Assembly (NCBI RefSeq): GCF_963668475.1
Contig: NZ_OY764544.1
Span: 2,976,001-3,040,000, forward strand
Direction of reading: 5' to 3'
DNA length: 64,000 bases
Source of the DNA: an uncultured Methanospirillum sp.
GTDB taxonomy: Archaea > Halobacteriota > Methanomicrobia > Methanomicrobiales > Methanospirillaceae
In this document: positions 1-9,823 of the stretch, piece by piece
Layout: every line of letters starts with the position of its first letter
How positions within the stretch are numbered: position 1 is the first letter of the stretch
The notes under the pieces: model-generated
Seen by the model: the letters and a program-made list of their open reading frames with translations, nothing else
Told to the model about the DNA's origin: nothing
The model's database searches: none
Made by a program: the position numbers and the translations under genes

Positions 1-985
1 GATTAAAATTTACTATTGCTTTGGTAATTTCATCTTTATTTGCACCAACCAATACATTCCATCCCTCTTGAACTGTTTCAATCCATTCAGTATTATCCCG
101 AAGAGTAATACATGGCACACCTAAAAGATATGCTTCTTTTTGGATCCCCCCTGAGTCTGTTACAATTTTTATGGCATTATTCATTAGTTTTAGCATATCT
201 AGGTAACCTAAAGGTTCAATTGGTTTAATATTATTTGGTAAATTCATCCATATTCCAGAATTTTCAAGACTCTTCCGTGTCCTCGGATGAACCGGAAATA
301 TTACCTTCAAGGTACTATTACTTACTCCCAAAATGATATTTTGTATCTTTTGTATCATATCCGTATTTGATGGTCGATGAAATGTTAGAACCAGATAGGT
401 TTTAGGATAAAGGCCTAATTGTTTGAGAATTAATGATTTATTTTCGGCAATTGTTCTATTGTACAAGAGGGCATCTACCATTACATCTCCAATTAAATGT
501 AATCCATTGTTAATCCCCTCATGTTGTAAATTATTAATAGATGTTATGGTAGGACATAGAAGCAGAGAGGATATATGATCAACAATGATTCTATTAATCT
601 CTTCTGGCATTGTTTTGTCATTACTCCGAAGTCCTGCTTCAACATGAGCAATAGGTATGTTAAGTTTTGCAGCAGCAAGTGCACCTGCTAGGGTAGAATT
701 TGTATCACCATAAACTAGAACAAGGTCTGGTTGCTCCTTCAGAAGAATATTTTCTACTCCTATGAGCATCTCTCCAGTTTGTTTCCCATGTGAAGAAGAA
801 CCTACCCCTAAATGGTAATTTGGTTCAGGGATTTCCAGTTCTTGAAAAAAAATACCTGATAATCCCTGATCATAATGTTGATCAGTATGCACTAGAATTT
901 CTTTATGAAAACGACGTAAAAGTCTTGAAACCGGGGCACACTTAATAAATTGTGGTCGGGCACCCACGATTGTAACAATTTTCAT
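1..985 (-). CDS. wecB: UDP-N-acetylglucosamine 2-epimerase (non-hydrolysing), C-terminus off the window
   Basis: The minus-strand frame opens at an ATG ending at base 985 and stays open to base 1, so about 328 residues are visible and the last part lies outside the window. The product starts MKIVTIVGARPQFIK and contains GDTNST, HVEAGLRS, PVHPRT and DSGGIQKEA, the classic motifs of the WecB/MnaA family. These enzymes interconvert UDP-GlcNAc and UDP-ManNAc in the cytoplasm for surface glycans. Three glycosyltransferases follow on the same strand, which suggests a glycan assembly locus for envelope or archaellin decoration. The family call is secure; the final sugar is inferred only. Confidence 0.93.
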   Translation of the reverse strand, partial: MKIVTIVGARPQFIKCAPVSRLLRRFHKEILVHTDQHYDQGLSGIFFQELEIPEPNYHLGVGSSSHGKQTGEMLIGVENILLKEQPDLVLVYGDTNSTLAGALAAAKLNIPIAHVEAGLRSNDKTMPEEINRIIVDHISSLLLCPTITSINNLQHEGINNGLHLIGDVMVDALLYNRTIAENKSLILKQLGLYPKTYLVLTFHRPSNTDMIQKIQNIILGVSNSTLKVIFPVHPRTRKSLENSGIWMNLPNNIKPIEPLGYLDMLKLMNNAIKIVTDSGGIQKEAYLLGVPCITLRDNTEWIETVQEGWNVLVGANKDEITKAIVNFN

Positions 986-1196
986 AGTGTTATCAATGCA
1001 CTACTAATCTTCAATAATTATTGAGATGAAATTAGTCATTAATAAATTCCTCAAAATTCTAGATGATAATTCTGTATTTCTTTTCTAACATCCTGATCGG
1101 TTTTATAAAATAATATTATATCTCCACCGGGTACTGGATATTATCCGAATCATGTGAATATTTATTTGTATTCATTATAAGTGTCCAATTATTAGT

Positions 1197-2399
1197 TTAA
1201 TTTACTGTTGATAAGTAATTTTCAATTGTTTCTTTATAGAGTGTTGAATATTGTGTTTCAACTGATTCAAAGGTATATAATTCACTCGCATCATACACTT
1301 TTTGTATCATTGTACATATAAGAGGGATGTTATTAATTAACTTCTCAATATCCAAAGCAATTTCTCTATTAGAAATCTTATAATTATATATTTCGCTACA
1401 GGTTTTTAATTCCTCCATATTTTCTATTGGTGCACGTATTATTGGAATCACTCCATAGGCAAGATAATCAAATAATTTATTTGGTGAACATGGAACCCAG
1501 TAATTTGTATGAGGATGGAGTAAAAAAAAACCTAAATGAGCTTCTCTAGTAATACGGATTACTTCTTCTCGTTCTAAAAAACCGCAGTAATTAAACCTGT
1601 CTGGAAAATTCTGTTCCATCTTTAAAAAGGCCGTAAGTAATTCTCGATCATTAGTACTTCCCCCGATAGTAAAATGAATATTCGGATATTTTTCAAGGAG
1701 TACCGAAGAGATTTCTAGAAGACCATATATATCACGATCAACTTTCGTGCTTAAAGAACCTATATATGTCATATTGATCTGTCCGGTTTTGCATAACTGT
1801 TCAATTTTCTGAATAATATTTATACTTTCATTCTTTACTATAAGAGGATAATTGGGCACAATTGTAAAAAACATTACTGATGGGAAAAATTTTTTCATTC
1901 CAGAAATCTGACCATTATTTATTAAAATAATGCCGTTAATAAAAATTTGAGAAATCCGTTCACATAGTGATCCAATTCCCCTCATTTTTTCATAATATTC
2001 ATGTCGATCATATATGAGAATAATTTTATTAGGAAAAATGATTTTCATAATTATTCCATATAACAAGAATATTGGGTCATGTATATGAAGTATTATTGGT
2101 TCAGGACTTTTTTTAAATTTGGACTTCAGTATATTAATAGTCTTAATAATATAATATGGGTAAAAAAAAGAAACATTATACCAAATATATCGTGCTATCC
2201 CTTGTTTTAGCGGAAGAAATATTGGTATCTGTTTGGTATTTGAAGAAGAGATTGTTTCCCCTTTTTTTTTATTTTCCTGAATAGTGAAATTGATACGAGT
2301 TATATCGTATCCGGATTTAATACAAAATTGCATATGACGAGAAATTCGCTGATCATTAGATTGGTGATGATCAAGGATTACAATGGTTTGTATTGGCAT
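1197..2399 (-). CDS. Glycosyltransferase, GT-B fold (group 1-like)
   Basis: A 400-residue protein with the two-domain layout of GT-B glycosyltransferases. The second half has a nucleotide-sugar domain entry (TYIGSLSTKVDRD near residue 208) and the motif PNKLFDYLAYGVIPII, matching the P-K-x-x-E-Y-x-x-x-G-x-P pattern that contacts the sugar nucleotide in GT4-like enzymes. The N-terminus MPIQTIVILDHHQSNDQRIS resembles the family's donor-independent Rossmann start. Its position between wecB and other glycosyltransferases suggests a shared glycan. Donor and acceptor cannot be told. The gene is AT-rich like the rest of this island. Confidence 0.82.
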   Translation of the reverse strand: MPIQTIVILDHHQSNDQRISRHMQFCIKSGYDITRINFTIQENKKKGETISSSNTKQIPIFLPLKQGIARYIWYNVSFFYPYYIIKTINILKSKFKKSPEPIILHIHDPIFLLYGIIMKIIFPNKIILIYDRHEYYEKMRGIGSLCERISQIFINGIILINNGQISGMKKFFPSVMFFTIVPNYPLIVKNESINIIQKIEQLCKTGQINMTYIGSLSTKVDRDIYGLLEISSVLLEKYPNIHFTIGGSTNDRELLTAFLKMEQNFPDRFNYCGFLEREEVIRITREAHLGFFLLHPHTNYWVPCSPNKLFDYLAYGVIPIIRAPIENMEELKTCSEIYNYKISNREIALDIEKLINNIPLICTMIQKVYDASELYTFESVETQYSTLYKETIENYLSTVN

Positions 2400-2498
2400 G
2401 ATTAGGTATCTTCCTGACTTTTTTAAGTAATTCAGAAATATTGTGGGACTAGGTAAATTGCAATTCGTTATATGTTCATGAATAGTTATCGAATTTTA

Positions 2499-3479
2499 TT
2501 AAGGAATGTACCACCCATGAATAATGCAACGAAATCTCCTCCAAATATTATAACCGTAGGATACATACAACCTTAGTAATAATAAAGAAGTTACCCTTTT
2601 CATCGATTTCATCAAACCTATAATAAAATTATTTTTGTCATTGGTTTTTTGAATTGTTTCATTTTGCATATTTTTTGAAACAGATACTATATTAGAGAAT
2701 CTAATCATTAAACGTCTTCTTTTTATGTATGATTTTATATCGTTGATCTGTTCCTGTGTCAGAAATGGTGAAAGTAATTCTTTTTCCAAGTATGCTGAAA
2801 GGGGGTCATCTTGAAGGTGATGAGGGGTATTGCAGATTCTTCCTTCAGCTTCAGTATGGTAGATTGCTGGACCTTTCCAACTGAAACCCACTGGATATGA
2901 CAATGCAATTCGGCACCAAAGATGCTGGTCTTCTCCATATATGAGATCTTCCTGAAATCCCCCGATTGCTAAAAAATCTTTCTTTTTTATTGCACAATTC
3001 GAGGAACAAATGGGTATATCACCCTTTGAACAGGTATAAAAGAATCTGTGGATATACCCTTCCCATGGCGGTGAAGGGATGTTAGCAAATACCATTGTCA
3101 TTTTTTTTTTATCAGGTCTAATCTTTATATATGGTGTTGCTAGCAATCCTGCATGAGGAAGTTTTTGATGTAATAACATGAGGGTTTCAAGATGTAATGG
3201 AGTCCATTCGTCATCAGCATCAAGAAATGCAATAATTTCTGATCTAGCTAATTGTACCCCTAAATTTCTTGCTGCTGCAGCGGTAGTCCTATCACGGATT
3301 ATATGGATAATTCTATGATCGGTGATTTGTTGAATAATATCCGTGCTACCATCATTTGAACTGTCAATTATGATACATTCGTAGGATGTATAACTCTGTG
3401 CAAGGATTGAATTTATAGTTCGCAATATGTATTCTTTTTTGTTATATAGTGGAATAACAATAGAACAATTAACTACCAT
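2499..3479 (-). CDS. Glycosyltransferase family 2
   Basis: A 326-residue protein starting MVVNCSIVIPLYNKKEYI, the typical GT2 (GT-A fold) opening. The nucleotide-binding D is in IIIDSSNDGSTD and the metal-binding DXD is in AFLDADDEW near residue 86. The later motif GEDQHLWCRIA is a variant of the ED-x-D/W catalytic-base region. The last 80 residues are basic and carry a weakly hydrophobic stretch (LLLLRLYVSYGYNIW), so peripheral membrane attachment is possible. It lies same-strand between two GT-B enzymes. The specific sugar is unknown. Confidence 0.88.
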   Translation of the reverse strand: MVVNCSIVIPLYNKKEYILRTINSILAQSYTSYECIIIDSSNDGSTDIIQQITDHRIIHIIRDRTTAAAARNLGVQLARSEIIAFLDADDEWTPLHLETLMLLHQKLPHAGLLATPYIKIRPDKKKMTMVFANIPSPPWEGYIHRFFYTCSKGDIPICSSNCAIKKKDFLAIGGFQEDLIYGEDQHLWCRIALSYPVGFSWKGPAIYHTEAEGRICNTPHHLQDDPLSAYLEKELLSPFLTQEQINDIKSYIKRRRLMIRFSNIVSVSKNMQNETIQKTNDKNNFIIGLMKSMKRVTSLLLLRLYVSYGYNIWRRFRCIIHGWYIP

Positions 3480-3528
3480 TTTTCATCCATATTTTTTTAA
3501 CGTAATTTTATTATATGATTTAATTTTA

Positions 3529-4749
3529 CTATAATAAATCTCGATAGATATCTATAAATTGTTCTGTAATAGCATTCCAAGAAAAATGTTCTTTCACAGT
3601 CTCTAAACCAGCTTTTCTTAATCTTTCAGCAAGGTCTGGATCCTGAAGAATCATGATAATCGACATAGCAAGAGCTCTTGAATCTCCAGGAGGAACAAGT
3701 AGACCATTTACGTTATCCTTGATGATATCGGGAATTCCCCCGATATTACTTCCGATAACCGGGACACCGGAGGCCATAGCTTCGAGAAGAACAACACCAA
3801 GACCTTCTGTTTGATTTTGGAATATAATCGAAGGAAGCACAAAAATATCAGCATTCTGGTAATATGATAGAAGTGATAAGCGATCTTGCTTTGTTAAAAA
3901 ACATATCAATGATCTCATCTGTAAATTATCGGATAACCTTATTAGTTCTTCCCGGTTAGGTCCATCACCAATAATTATTAATTGGATGTCAAAATTCATA
4001 TTTTTTACAATATTTGTTGCCTCAATTAAATACCGGACTCCTTTCCAAGTAATTAATCTCCCTACATAGAGAATTGTTTTTTTTTTCTGTACCTTTTTTA
4101 TTGGAGAAGATTTAAATTCATCAATTCTGATGCCCATCGGAATAGTCTTTATCAATCTTTTTCGAAGTGGAACAATTTCATGTAACAATTTATATGTTTG
4201 TGAACTATTTACTGTGATACAATTTGAAAAATATGAAACAAATTTTACAATTGGATATAATAATCGCGATGAATGAGCCAGATAAATATCTGTTCCATGA
4301 ATTGTTGAGATGTGTGGGATATCTGTAAAAAAACAGATTATCCCTCCAATAAATCCTTGAGGTATGATCCAATGTGAGTGGATTAGATCAATATTTTCAT
4401 TTTTTATTATTTTCATTGCAATAACAAATTGGCAGATACAAAATGGAATTATCTGGATTATTGCAATCCAGGATTTGGATAATGAGGAAACGATTCCTCC
4501 CCCCCCTCCCAGTTGCTCTCCTGAAGTATTAAACCAATAAGGGAATCGGATTATTATAATTTCATTATCTATTTCCCGGAATGGAAGACCGGGTTGATGA
4601 GGACAGACAACATATACACGGATATTTTTTTGAGATAATGCTCCAGTAAAACCAGTCATAAAACTCTTACTTGTGGGATCAGAAGATGAAGGATAAGAGC
4701 TTGTGAGAAACATTATGCTGATTGATCGGTTTTCAAGCACATTTATCAT
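3529..4749 (-). CDS. Glycosyltransferase family 4 (group 1)
   Basis: A 406-residue GT4 enzyme. The N-terminal acceptor domain has MFLTSSYPSSSDPTSKSF and DLIHSHWIIPQGF. The C-terminal donor domain has LYVGRLITWKGVRYLIEA, IGDGPNREEL and the E-x7-E motif in EGLGVVLLEAMASGVPVIG. A second possible start is the methionine 12 codons downstream (IMFLTSS). The gene lies 49 bases upstream of the GT2 gene in the direction of transcription and probably shares its transcript. Likely role: sugar transfer during lipid-linked or surface glycan assembly at the cytoplasmic face. Confidence 0.9.
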   Translation of the reverse strand: MINVLENRSISIMFLTSSYPSSSDPTSKSFMTGFTGALSQKNIRVYVVCPHQPGLPFREIDNEIIIIRFPYWFNTSGEQLGGGGGIVSSLSKSWIAIIQIIPFCICQFVIAMKIIKNENIDLIHSHWIIPQGFIGGIICFFTDIPHISTIHGTDIYLAHSSRLLYPIVKFVSYFSNCITVNSSQTYKLLHEIVPLRKRLIKTIPMGIRIDEFKSSPIKKVQKKKTILYVGRLITWKGVRYLIEATNIVKNMNFDIQLIIIGDGPNREELIRLSDNLQMRSLICFLTKQDRLSLLSYYQNADIFVLPSIIFQNQTEGLGVVLLEAMASGVPVIGSNIGGIPDIIKDNVNGLLVPPGDSRALAMSIIMILQDPDLAERLRKAGLETVKEHFSWNAITEQFIDIYRDLL

Positions 4750-4997
4750 GGATTAATAGAATCCTGGAATTATTTATAGTACACAATATCATCATACCAT
4801 ATCTCGTGTTATGAATTAAATAATCCGGTTTTTCCGTAGACAATAAACCAGAGGCAGTGTAGGAAAAATGCTTTTAATTAAGATAATCATGTATCTACTT
4901 GATAAACAGAGAACAGGGCTATTAATATATTATAATTTGTCAGGTTTTTTAATAACCAAGATGAGGCAATGAAAAACTCATCACCTGCTTCAGAAAT

Positions 4998-5540
4998 ATG
5001 GTTATGGAATATAAACATGAACAACAAACTGACTCTTCAAGATATGAGCATTCTGAAACCCGAACTGCATATTGTAATGTTTAGTGCAGCCGTACTCTGA
5101 AAACTAGACCTAGAGATATCACTCTCAATAAACCTGACATTCGGGAAAAAACATTTTATACAGTTGTTTTTGATATATACTCCCGAGTTGAACGAGCTAA
5201 AGATAAAGCCATTGTTGAATCCAATATCCAGGGATTTTCAATCTGGAATGTTTGATTAATTGTTGAATGCCTGGGAATTGAGGGTATATCCGCAGATACG
5301 ATCTCACATCTGGCTTATGATTTGGATCAAGCAGAGTCTTTCTTAAATATTTAAATGAGACACTTGTTTCTTATCTCAACGTAGATGTAGTTTACCTGAA
5401 TGTTCGTAATCATGGAATATATATTTATAAACAATCCTTTTAATGAGCTGGTTATCGAGAATTTCTCGGATTGGCACTTACTGATAATAAGGATGAAGCA
5501 TTTTTAAAGAACACTAATAAAAATTTAAAAATTCATTGCA
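4998..5540 (+). pseudogene. Degenerate IS256-family (mutator-type) transposase
   Basis: The 950-base gap between two minus-strand genes contains a decayed plus-strand coding sequence. One frame reads RYEHSETRTAYCNV, a stop, then CSRTLKTRPRDITLNKPDI and YSRVERAKDKAIVESNIQGF, which line up with the N-terminal part of IS256 transposases (R-E-R-x-x-R-x-x-Y-R-N-G, T-R-x-G, S-x-x-V-S). After a further stop and a frameshift near 5345, LNETLVSYLNVDVVYLNV and AGYREFLGLALTDNKDEAF follow, like the catalytic Y-L-x-x-D-A and E-V-L-G segment. Several stops and at least one frameshift make it non-functional. The C-terminal half is missing. Identification is by motif memory only. I found no terminal repeats. 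Confidence 0.6.
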
Positions 5541-5705
5541 TATTATGCATGGAAATTGTAATTGTGATATTAGCGATTAAACCACAGTTGTTAAGAGTTA
5601 ATCTATGTATATAACGCACATTGTTTCATCTGTAATTCTGAGCTCATACCAAATTTTCTTCGAGTTTAATTAAAAAAACAGGATTAAAATTATCTAAAAC
5701 ATTAA

Positions 5706-7535
5706 TTAATTAATTATTGTAATTACGTAGGTGAACAGATATTGCAATACTGGTTGCCAGAAATAATACCCATTTGTCTTATTGTAACTGTAAATGACCA
5801 CATAAAAGAACTGGAATGCCGTTGGGATCATAATCAGCAATCCAAATAATAATGGAAAGGCCTTTTCAGAATTCCAGAACTTTTTACTCAATGCTGCTAT
5901 TCCAAATATCAGGATCAAGAGAACAATAAGAATTCGCATAAAAAAGTATCCATACATATCATATGTGATACCATAAGGAAGAATCAATGTTGTTCCTATC
6001 ACCAGTAACGGAGCAAATAGTAGAACAGATACCAGTAAATATTTTAACCATCGTTCTGCTTGATGACAGATAACCGGGGAAAGAAGAAGGACAGATATAA
6101 TACCTAAAGGAAGGTAGAGTGGCGAAAAATACCGCATATCAGGAAGACTACCCCCACTTATAGTTGATCCATGTAAGACTCTCATATATGCAATGAAGGT
6201 AAATAATGCGATGAATGCCGAAAAAAGGATCATCCGCATAATATTCGGGGTGTAAAGATCTTTTATTTTCCGATGGTTTATTAATCCATATAACAAAGCC
6301 GGGAGAATAATCGGGCAGATAAATATTATTCCAACTCCTCCATTGGCAGGAGAAAGGAGCAGACCGGAAATGTCCTGGAGAATATTTCCCCCATCAGGGG
6401 TAAAAAAACTAAATATCTGACTTATGTAAGTGATCACTTTCGAACCAATACCGATCTGCATGACATCATTACCCGATGTAAGCACTGAAGTCATGGCGGT
6501 CCTACTTGAAGTAATGTAGAGATATTGAGGAGGAATTAGTGGATTTCCTGTCACGGTAAAATTATTTAGGAAAAATGGAATTAATCCTAGGAAAATGCCG
6601 AGGATATCTGATAAAAGTTGAGGTATCCATTTATCAAAATTTACACGCACTGACCCATTTTGAAATGATAATCTGGACAGAAATTTCCAGATTAAAAGTC
6701 CTGCTAGTACAATGACACCATATTCTGGTCTTGCCCAACATAAGAGGCCAGAGATAATAAAGAGGGCAAACCATTTCAAATTTGTCGGTTTAGTTAGGAT
6801 ATTTGAAAAAATCCAGAATATCGTGGTTAGGACAAATGCGATAAGGAGATGATCTTTTGCGGATGCTGACCAGAAAAAGTATGTAGAACAACAAATTACT
6901 GATAATGTCCCGATAATCGCTGTCCTGCGATCCAATGAGAGGTTCCGAAAAAGGGAATAAATCATTGGTGCCATCAGAGCGAATAGAACTTCATTAGTGA
7001 AGATTACAGCTGCGGATTCAATGGGACTGTCTTGAAATGAAGCAGGGAACGGCTGATAAAAATATAGATTTGCAAGAAATAATCCAAGAAACAGAAATAC
7101 TGTAATCCATAGGATATGTATCGGTAACTTTTTGTCAGATTTACCAATTAACCAGATACATGCGAGTAAGGCACAAATACTGCAACAAAACCAGAGAGTT
7201 AGGAAGACTAATCGGAATAATTCCCCTGACCCAATAATCAGATACAATGCAGGTAATGATAAAACGGGTAGGAAGATACTATATGCAAGATAATTCCCTC
7301 GTGATGTAAAATAAGCGGATTCTTCTCCGAATATTGTTTTACCAAACTTCCCTTGATTTTCTATGAGTTGTGAACCAGTAGCAAGTTGGTTTAATTGGTT
7401 TACAGTAATCCATTCATCATTTACAAGTAATGAAGGTGATGAGAGGCCAAAAGCGATAGAAAAGGACAGGCCTGCTAGAATAAAGAGGATTATGTAATCT
7501 GGATTTTTGAATAAATCTCGAACATTCATTTGCAT
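5706..7535 (-). CDS. Polytopic membrane protein, GT-C/mannosyltransferase-like
   Basis: About 609 residues with roughly 12 hydrophobic segments. The first extracytoplasmic loop has NDEWITVNQL, an acidic D-E pair in the place where GT-C glycosyltransferases (GT39/PMT, AglB relatives) keep catalytic acidic residues. I chose the start at the ATG ending at 7535 (MQMNVRDLF; another at 7529) because the longer in-frame start at 7604 would reach into the divergent TPR gene's leader. It probably transfers a lipid-linked sugar on the outer face of the membrane, consistent with the glycosyltransferases upstream. The exact family is not certain. Confidence 0.7.
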   Translation of the reverse strand: MQMNVRDLFKNPDYIILFILAGLSFSIAFGLSSPSLLVNDEWITVNQLNQLATGSQLIENQGKFGKTIFGEESAYFTSRGNYLAYSIFLPVLSLPALYLIIGSGELFRLVFLTLWFCCSICALLACIWLIGKSDKKLPIHILWITVFLFLGLFLANLYFYQPFPASFQDSPIESAAVIFTNEVLFALMAPMIYSLFRNLSLDRRTAIIGTLSVICCSTYFFWSASAKDHLLIAFVLTTIFWIFSNILTKPTNLKWFALFIISGLLCWARPEYGVIVLAGLLIWKFLSRLSFQNGSVRVNFDKWIPQLLSDILGIFLGLIPFFLNNFTVTGNPLIPPQYLYITSSRTAMTSVLTSGNDVMQIGIGSKVITYISQIFSFFTPDGGNILQDISGLLLSPANGGVGIIFICPIILPALLYGLINHRKIKDLYTPNIMRMILFSAFIALFTFIAYMRVLHGSTISGGSLPDMRYFSPLYLPLGIISVLLLSPVICHQAERWLKYLLVSVLLFAPLLVIGTTLILPYGITYDMYGYFFMRILIVLLILIFGIAALSKKFWNSEKAFPLLFGLLIMIPTAFQFFYVVIYSYNKTNGYYFWQPVLQYLFTYVITIIN

Positions 7536-7614
7536 AGTATTGAGCGCTAACAATATAGACAGTTCCGTTTTAATTCCGCTCACTCTATCTGGAAAGAGGA
7601 ACAAATGTTCTGCA

Positions 7615-8568
7615 ATGAGGTCTTACCGATATCAGATAAGTGTGTTCATATTTCTGTTCATCTGTATGGGAATAATTTGTGGAAATGGAGTCTGGGCAAA
7701 TGAAGCGGATATTCAACTTCAAGATGCTAAAACTCATTACATTAATGGTGATTTCAACGATTCTTTTACAGAAATAAATGAATATCTCGCTCTTTATCCA
7801 ACAAATGCATCAGCTTGGAATCTTAATGGGTTAATTTTAATGAGTAATGGGACCTATAGTTTAGCTGAATTATCCTTTTTGAAAGCATTAAATTCTACTC
7901 CACAAGATGCGAGGATTCTCTATAATTTAGGTCTTGTGACATTTAAACGAGGTAATTTAAGTGCAGCTGATACATATTTTAATAAATCACTGCTTCTGGA
8001 TCCAGAATTTCCTGATACGTACTTTTACCAGGGGCTTGTTCAATATGGTCTTGCGCGTTACGATAAAGCTGTAAATTTGCTACAAACTGTTACAACATTA
8101 CGTCCTGAAGATCCTGCAGCTTGGTTTAATCTTGGGATGGCATATGAAAAAACTCGGCAATATGACCGAGCGGTCATGGCATATGATTCTGCAATTGAGA
8201 AAGATCCTTCATATTCAAAACCTTGGTTTTTTAAAGGACGTATCTTTAGTTCTTTTGGAAACGCAAGTCTGGCATTAAGTTCATTTGAGAATTATACACA
8301 ACTTGAACCGACTGATGATATTGGTTGGTTCTGGTATTCGCAAAGTTTAAAAAGAACAGATCACGTAAATGAATCGATTGATGCTCTTAACAGGGCGATT
8401 AGTTTGAATCCTACTAACCAGGAATATCAAAGATATCTTGACGTTTATTCAGGAAAGTATACTAATACTATTGTAGAATATTTGTTTACAACTCCATCAA
8501 CATCGATTCTACTGGCATTCTTTGGGTTACTGATGTTATTAGCCCTGATAGCTACAATAAGAAAATAG
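7615..8568 (+). CDS. Secreted, membrane-anchored TPR protein
   Basis: A 317-residue protein. Residues 1-28 form a signal peptide (basic start, hydrophobic IFLFICMGIICG, probable cleavage after VWA). Residues 30-290 hold about seven tetratricopeptide repeats, e.g. AWFNLGMAYEKTRQYDRAVMAY. The last 25 residues are a single transmembrane helix with a short basic tail (IRK). It should therefore face outward as a protein-protein scaffold. Several N-X-S/T sequons lie in the TPR part. The start is chosen at the ATG before the signal peptide; an earlier in-frame start would run antisense through the neighbour's coding start. A paralogue with the same architecture is at 46413-47174. Confidence 0.82.
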   Translation: MRSYRYQISVFIFLFICMGIICGNGVWANEADIQLQDAKTHYINGDFNDSFTEINEYLALYPTNASAWNLNGLILMSNGTYSLAELSFLKALNSTPQDARILYNLGLVTFKRGNLSAADTYFNKSLLLDPEFPDTYFYQGLVQYGLARYDKAVNLLQTVTTLRPEDPAAWFNLGMAYEKTRQYDRAVMAYDSAIEKDPSYSKPWFFKGRIFSSFGNASLALSSFENYTQLEPTDDIGWFWYSQSLKRTDHVNESIDALNRAISLNPTNQEYQRYLDVYSGKYTNTIVEYLFTTPSTSILLAFFGLLMLLALIATIRK

Positions 8569-8897
8569 AAAATAAGGGGATAATAATAATTATGAAAATA
8601 TTGTAAACTTGGATCTGTTCTCTCTGGTGGATCTGAACAAACCTAAACTAGCATCTTATTCCGGAAAAGCCGGTAAAAATTATATTCTTTATTATACATA
8701 TTCTTAGTGATCAGTTTCATAACTTGAATTAAGATTATATCATGAAGAATCGGCTTTACAAAAGACCATTTGTTGTAATATTTATGATATCTAACCTAAC
8801 TTGAATTATCCATTTTTTAAGATAAGATGAAGAGAATGAACCATTTTGTCATTACAAATCCTCTCATCACAAAAAAAAATAATAATGGATAATTAGA
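8569..8897. other. AT-rich intergenic stretch between convergent genes
   Basis: About 330 bases with no convincing reading frame, RNA gene or transposase motif. There is a short CCGG-aaaag-CCGG inverted repeat near 8661-8673. An A-run at 8871-8880 becomes a T-run when read on the minus strand and lies just past the archaellin stop, as expected for an archaeal oligo-T terminator. Confidence 0.5.
8866..8885 (-). terminator. Oligo-T terminator of the first archaellin gene
   Basis: Read on the minus strand, nine T residues follow about 15-25 bases after the archaellin stop codon. Archaeal transcription terminates at such T-tracts with or without a hairpin. No strong stem precedes it. Confidence 0.5.
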
Positions 8898-9401
8898 TTA
8901 AACAATCACTCCGCCAGCATATCCACTACCCAGTGACTTGGAAACGAGTGATGATGCTCCAACCTTTGGTTTGATTTCAAGAGTAAAACTATCTCCAGGT
9001 CCTGGCCGATTTGCTGCAGCGAGTGCGATGGTAATCTTTGCTCTGTCTCCTGGCTGAAGGAGTGATACGCTGTCTGCATCGGTACCGGTTACCATTGTAA
9101 CTGCTCCGCCATTAAGAGTCCAGAGAAAATCCACATCACTTAATTTCTGTGGTTGTCCCCCTTCAGGGATTGATAGGTATAAGGTGAGTGTAGCGATCTG
9201 ACTTGCACTACCATATAACTGCCCATCAAGGACAATGTTAGATGTTGACTGTTTGATTCCTGAGTATGTAACTTCCTGTGACTTCTGGGTTGCAAAGAAC
9301 CCTGCTCCCAGCATAACGTAGGAGAAAACTGCAGCCACGACAACAAATGCAATCAGAACGATTGCTGCCTCAAGGCCTGAAAATGCTAATTCTTTTTTCA
9401 T
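8898..9401 (-). CDS. arlB: Archaellin (archaeal flagellin)
   Basis: A 167-residue pre-archaellin. The N-terminus MKKELAFSG is a short class III signal peptide, cut by the prepilin-like peptidase ArlK after Gly9, followed by the hydrophobic polymerisation helix LEAAIVLIAFVVVAAVFSYV. The C-terminal globular part forms the outer filament surface. Residues GTDADSVSLL and DSFTLEIKPK recur in all the paralogues here. The mature part has no N-X-S/T sequon. A strong ribosome site, AGGAGGT, lies seven bases before the ATG. It is nearly identical to the next copy (five residue differences). Confidence 0.95.
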   Translation of the reverse strand: MKKELAFSGLEAAIVLIAFVVVAAVFSYVMLGAGFFATQKSQEVTYSGIKQSTSNIVLDGQLYGSASQIATLTLYLSIPEGGQPQKLSDVDFLWTLNGGAVTMVTGTDADSVSLLQPGDRAKITIALAAANRPGPGDSFTLEIKPKVGASSLVSKSLGSGYAGGVIV

Positions 9402-9823
9402 GTTAATACCTCCTGTTTTTTCAGAATGACAGATACATGTTCTGATGTGTATTAATAGTTTCTTTCAACTCGGATCTGAACTCGATGTAAGTATGGAATT
9501 GAAGAAATCACAGATAAAAAAATTATTAAATAGGATATTGTATTTAGTTCATAATTTCATCTCATAATTAGGAGGTAGAAATCAGGTAAGGATATTCATA
9601 TTATACTTTGATGAAAGAATTGGGTTATTCTTATCAAAGAAGTTTATCTTATAGGTAACTACCTTCCCTAATACTGATAAGGAACAGTAAAGAAACCCTA
9701 AATGATATGTGGGCTGAAGATTAAAGGAATTGAAAAGAATAGAATTTGGTACTAGAAAACAGAATAATTGCATTCACATGTTAGGAATGACAGTTTGAAA
9801 TGTGTTCAAATCAAAAAAAGTGA
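9402..9823. other. Spacer between two near-identical archaellin genes
   Basis: About 420 AT-rich bases. The side next to base 9402 is the promoter of the downstream archaellin. A 63-codon minus-strand frame at 9582-9773 has no ribosome site and unremarkable composition, so I do not count it as a gene. The A-run at 9813-9819 probably serves as the oligo-T terminator (minus strand) of the upstream archaellin. Confidence 0.4.
9408..9462 (-). promoter_or_regulatory. Archaellin promoter, leader stem and ribosome site
   Basis: Read on the minus strand: a TATA-like ACTATTAATAC centred near 9456, then a leader with an inverted repeat TCAGAA/TTCTGA (13-base loop), then AGGAGGT (9408-9414) just before the archaellin ATG. 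The inferred transcript start is near 9430. The leader stem differs in sequence from the TCCG/CGGA stems of the other archaellins. Confidence 0.5.

Noticed and set aside
9582..9773. 63-codon minus-strand open frame in the spacer between archaellin genes
   Set aside because: No ribosome site, composition typical of AT-rich spacer, and no recognisable motif.
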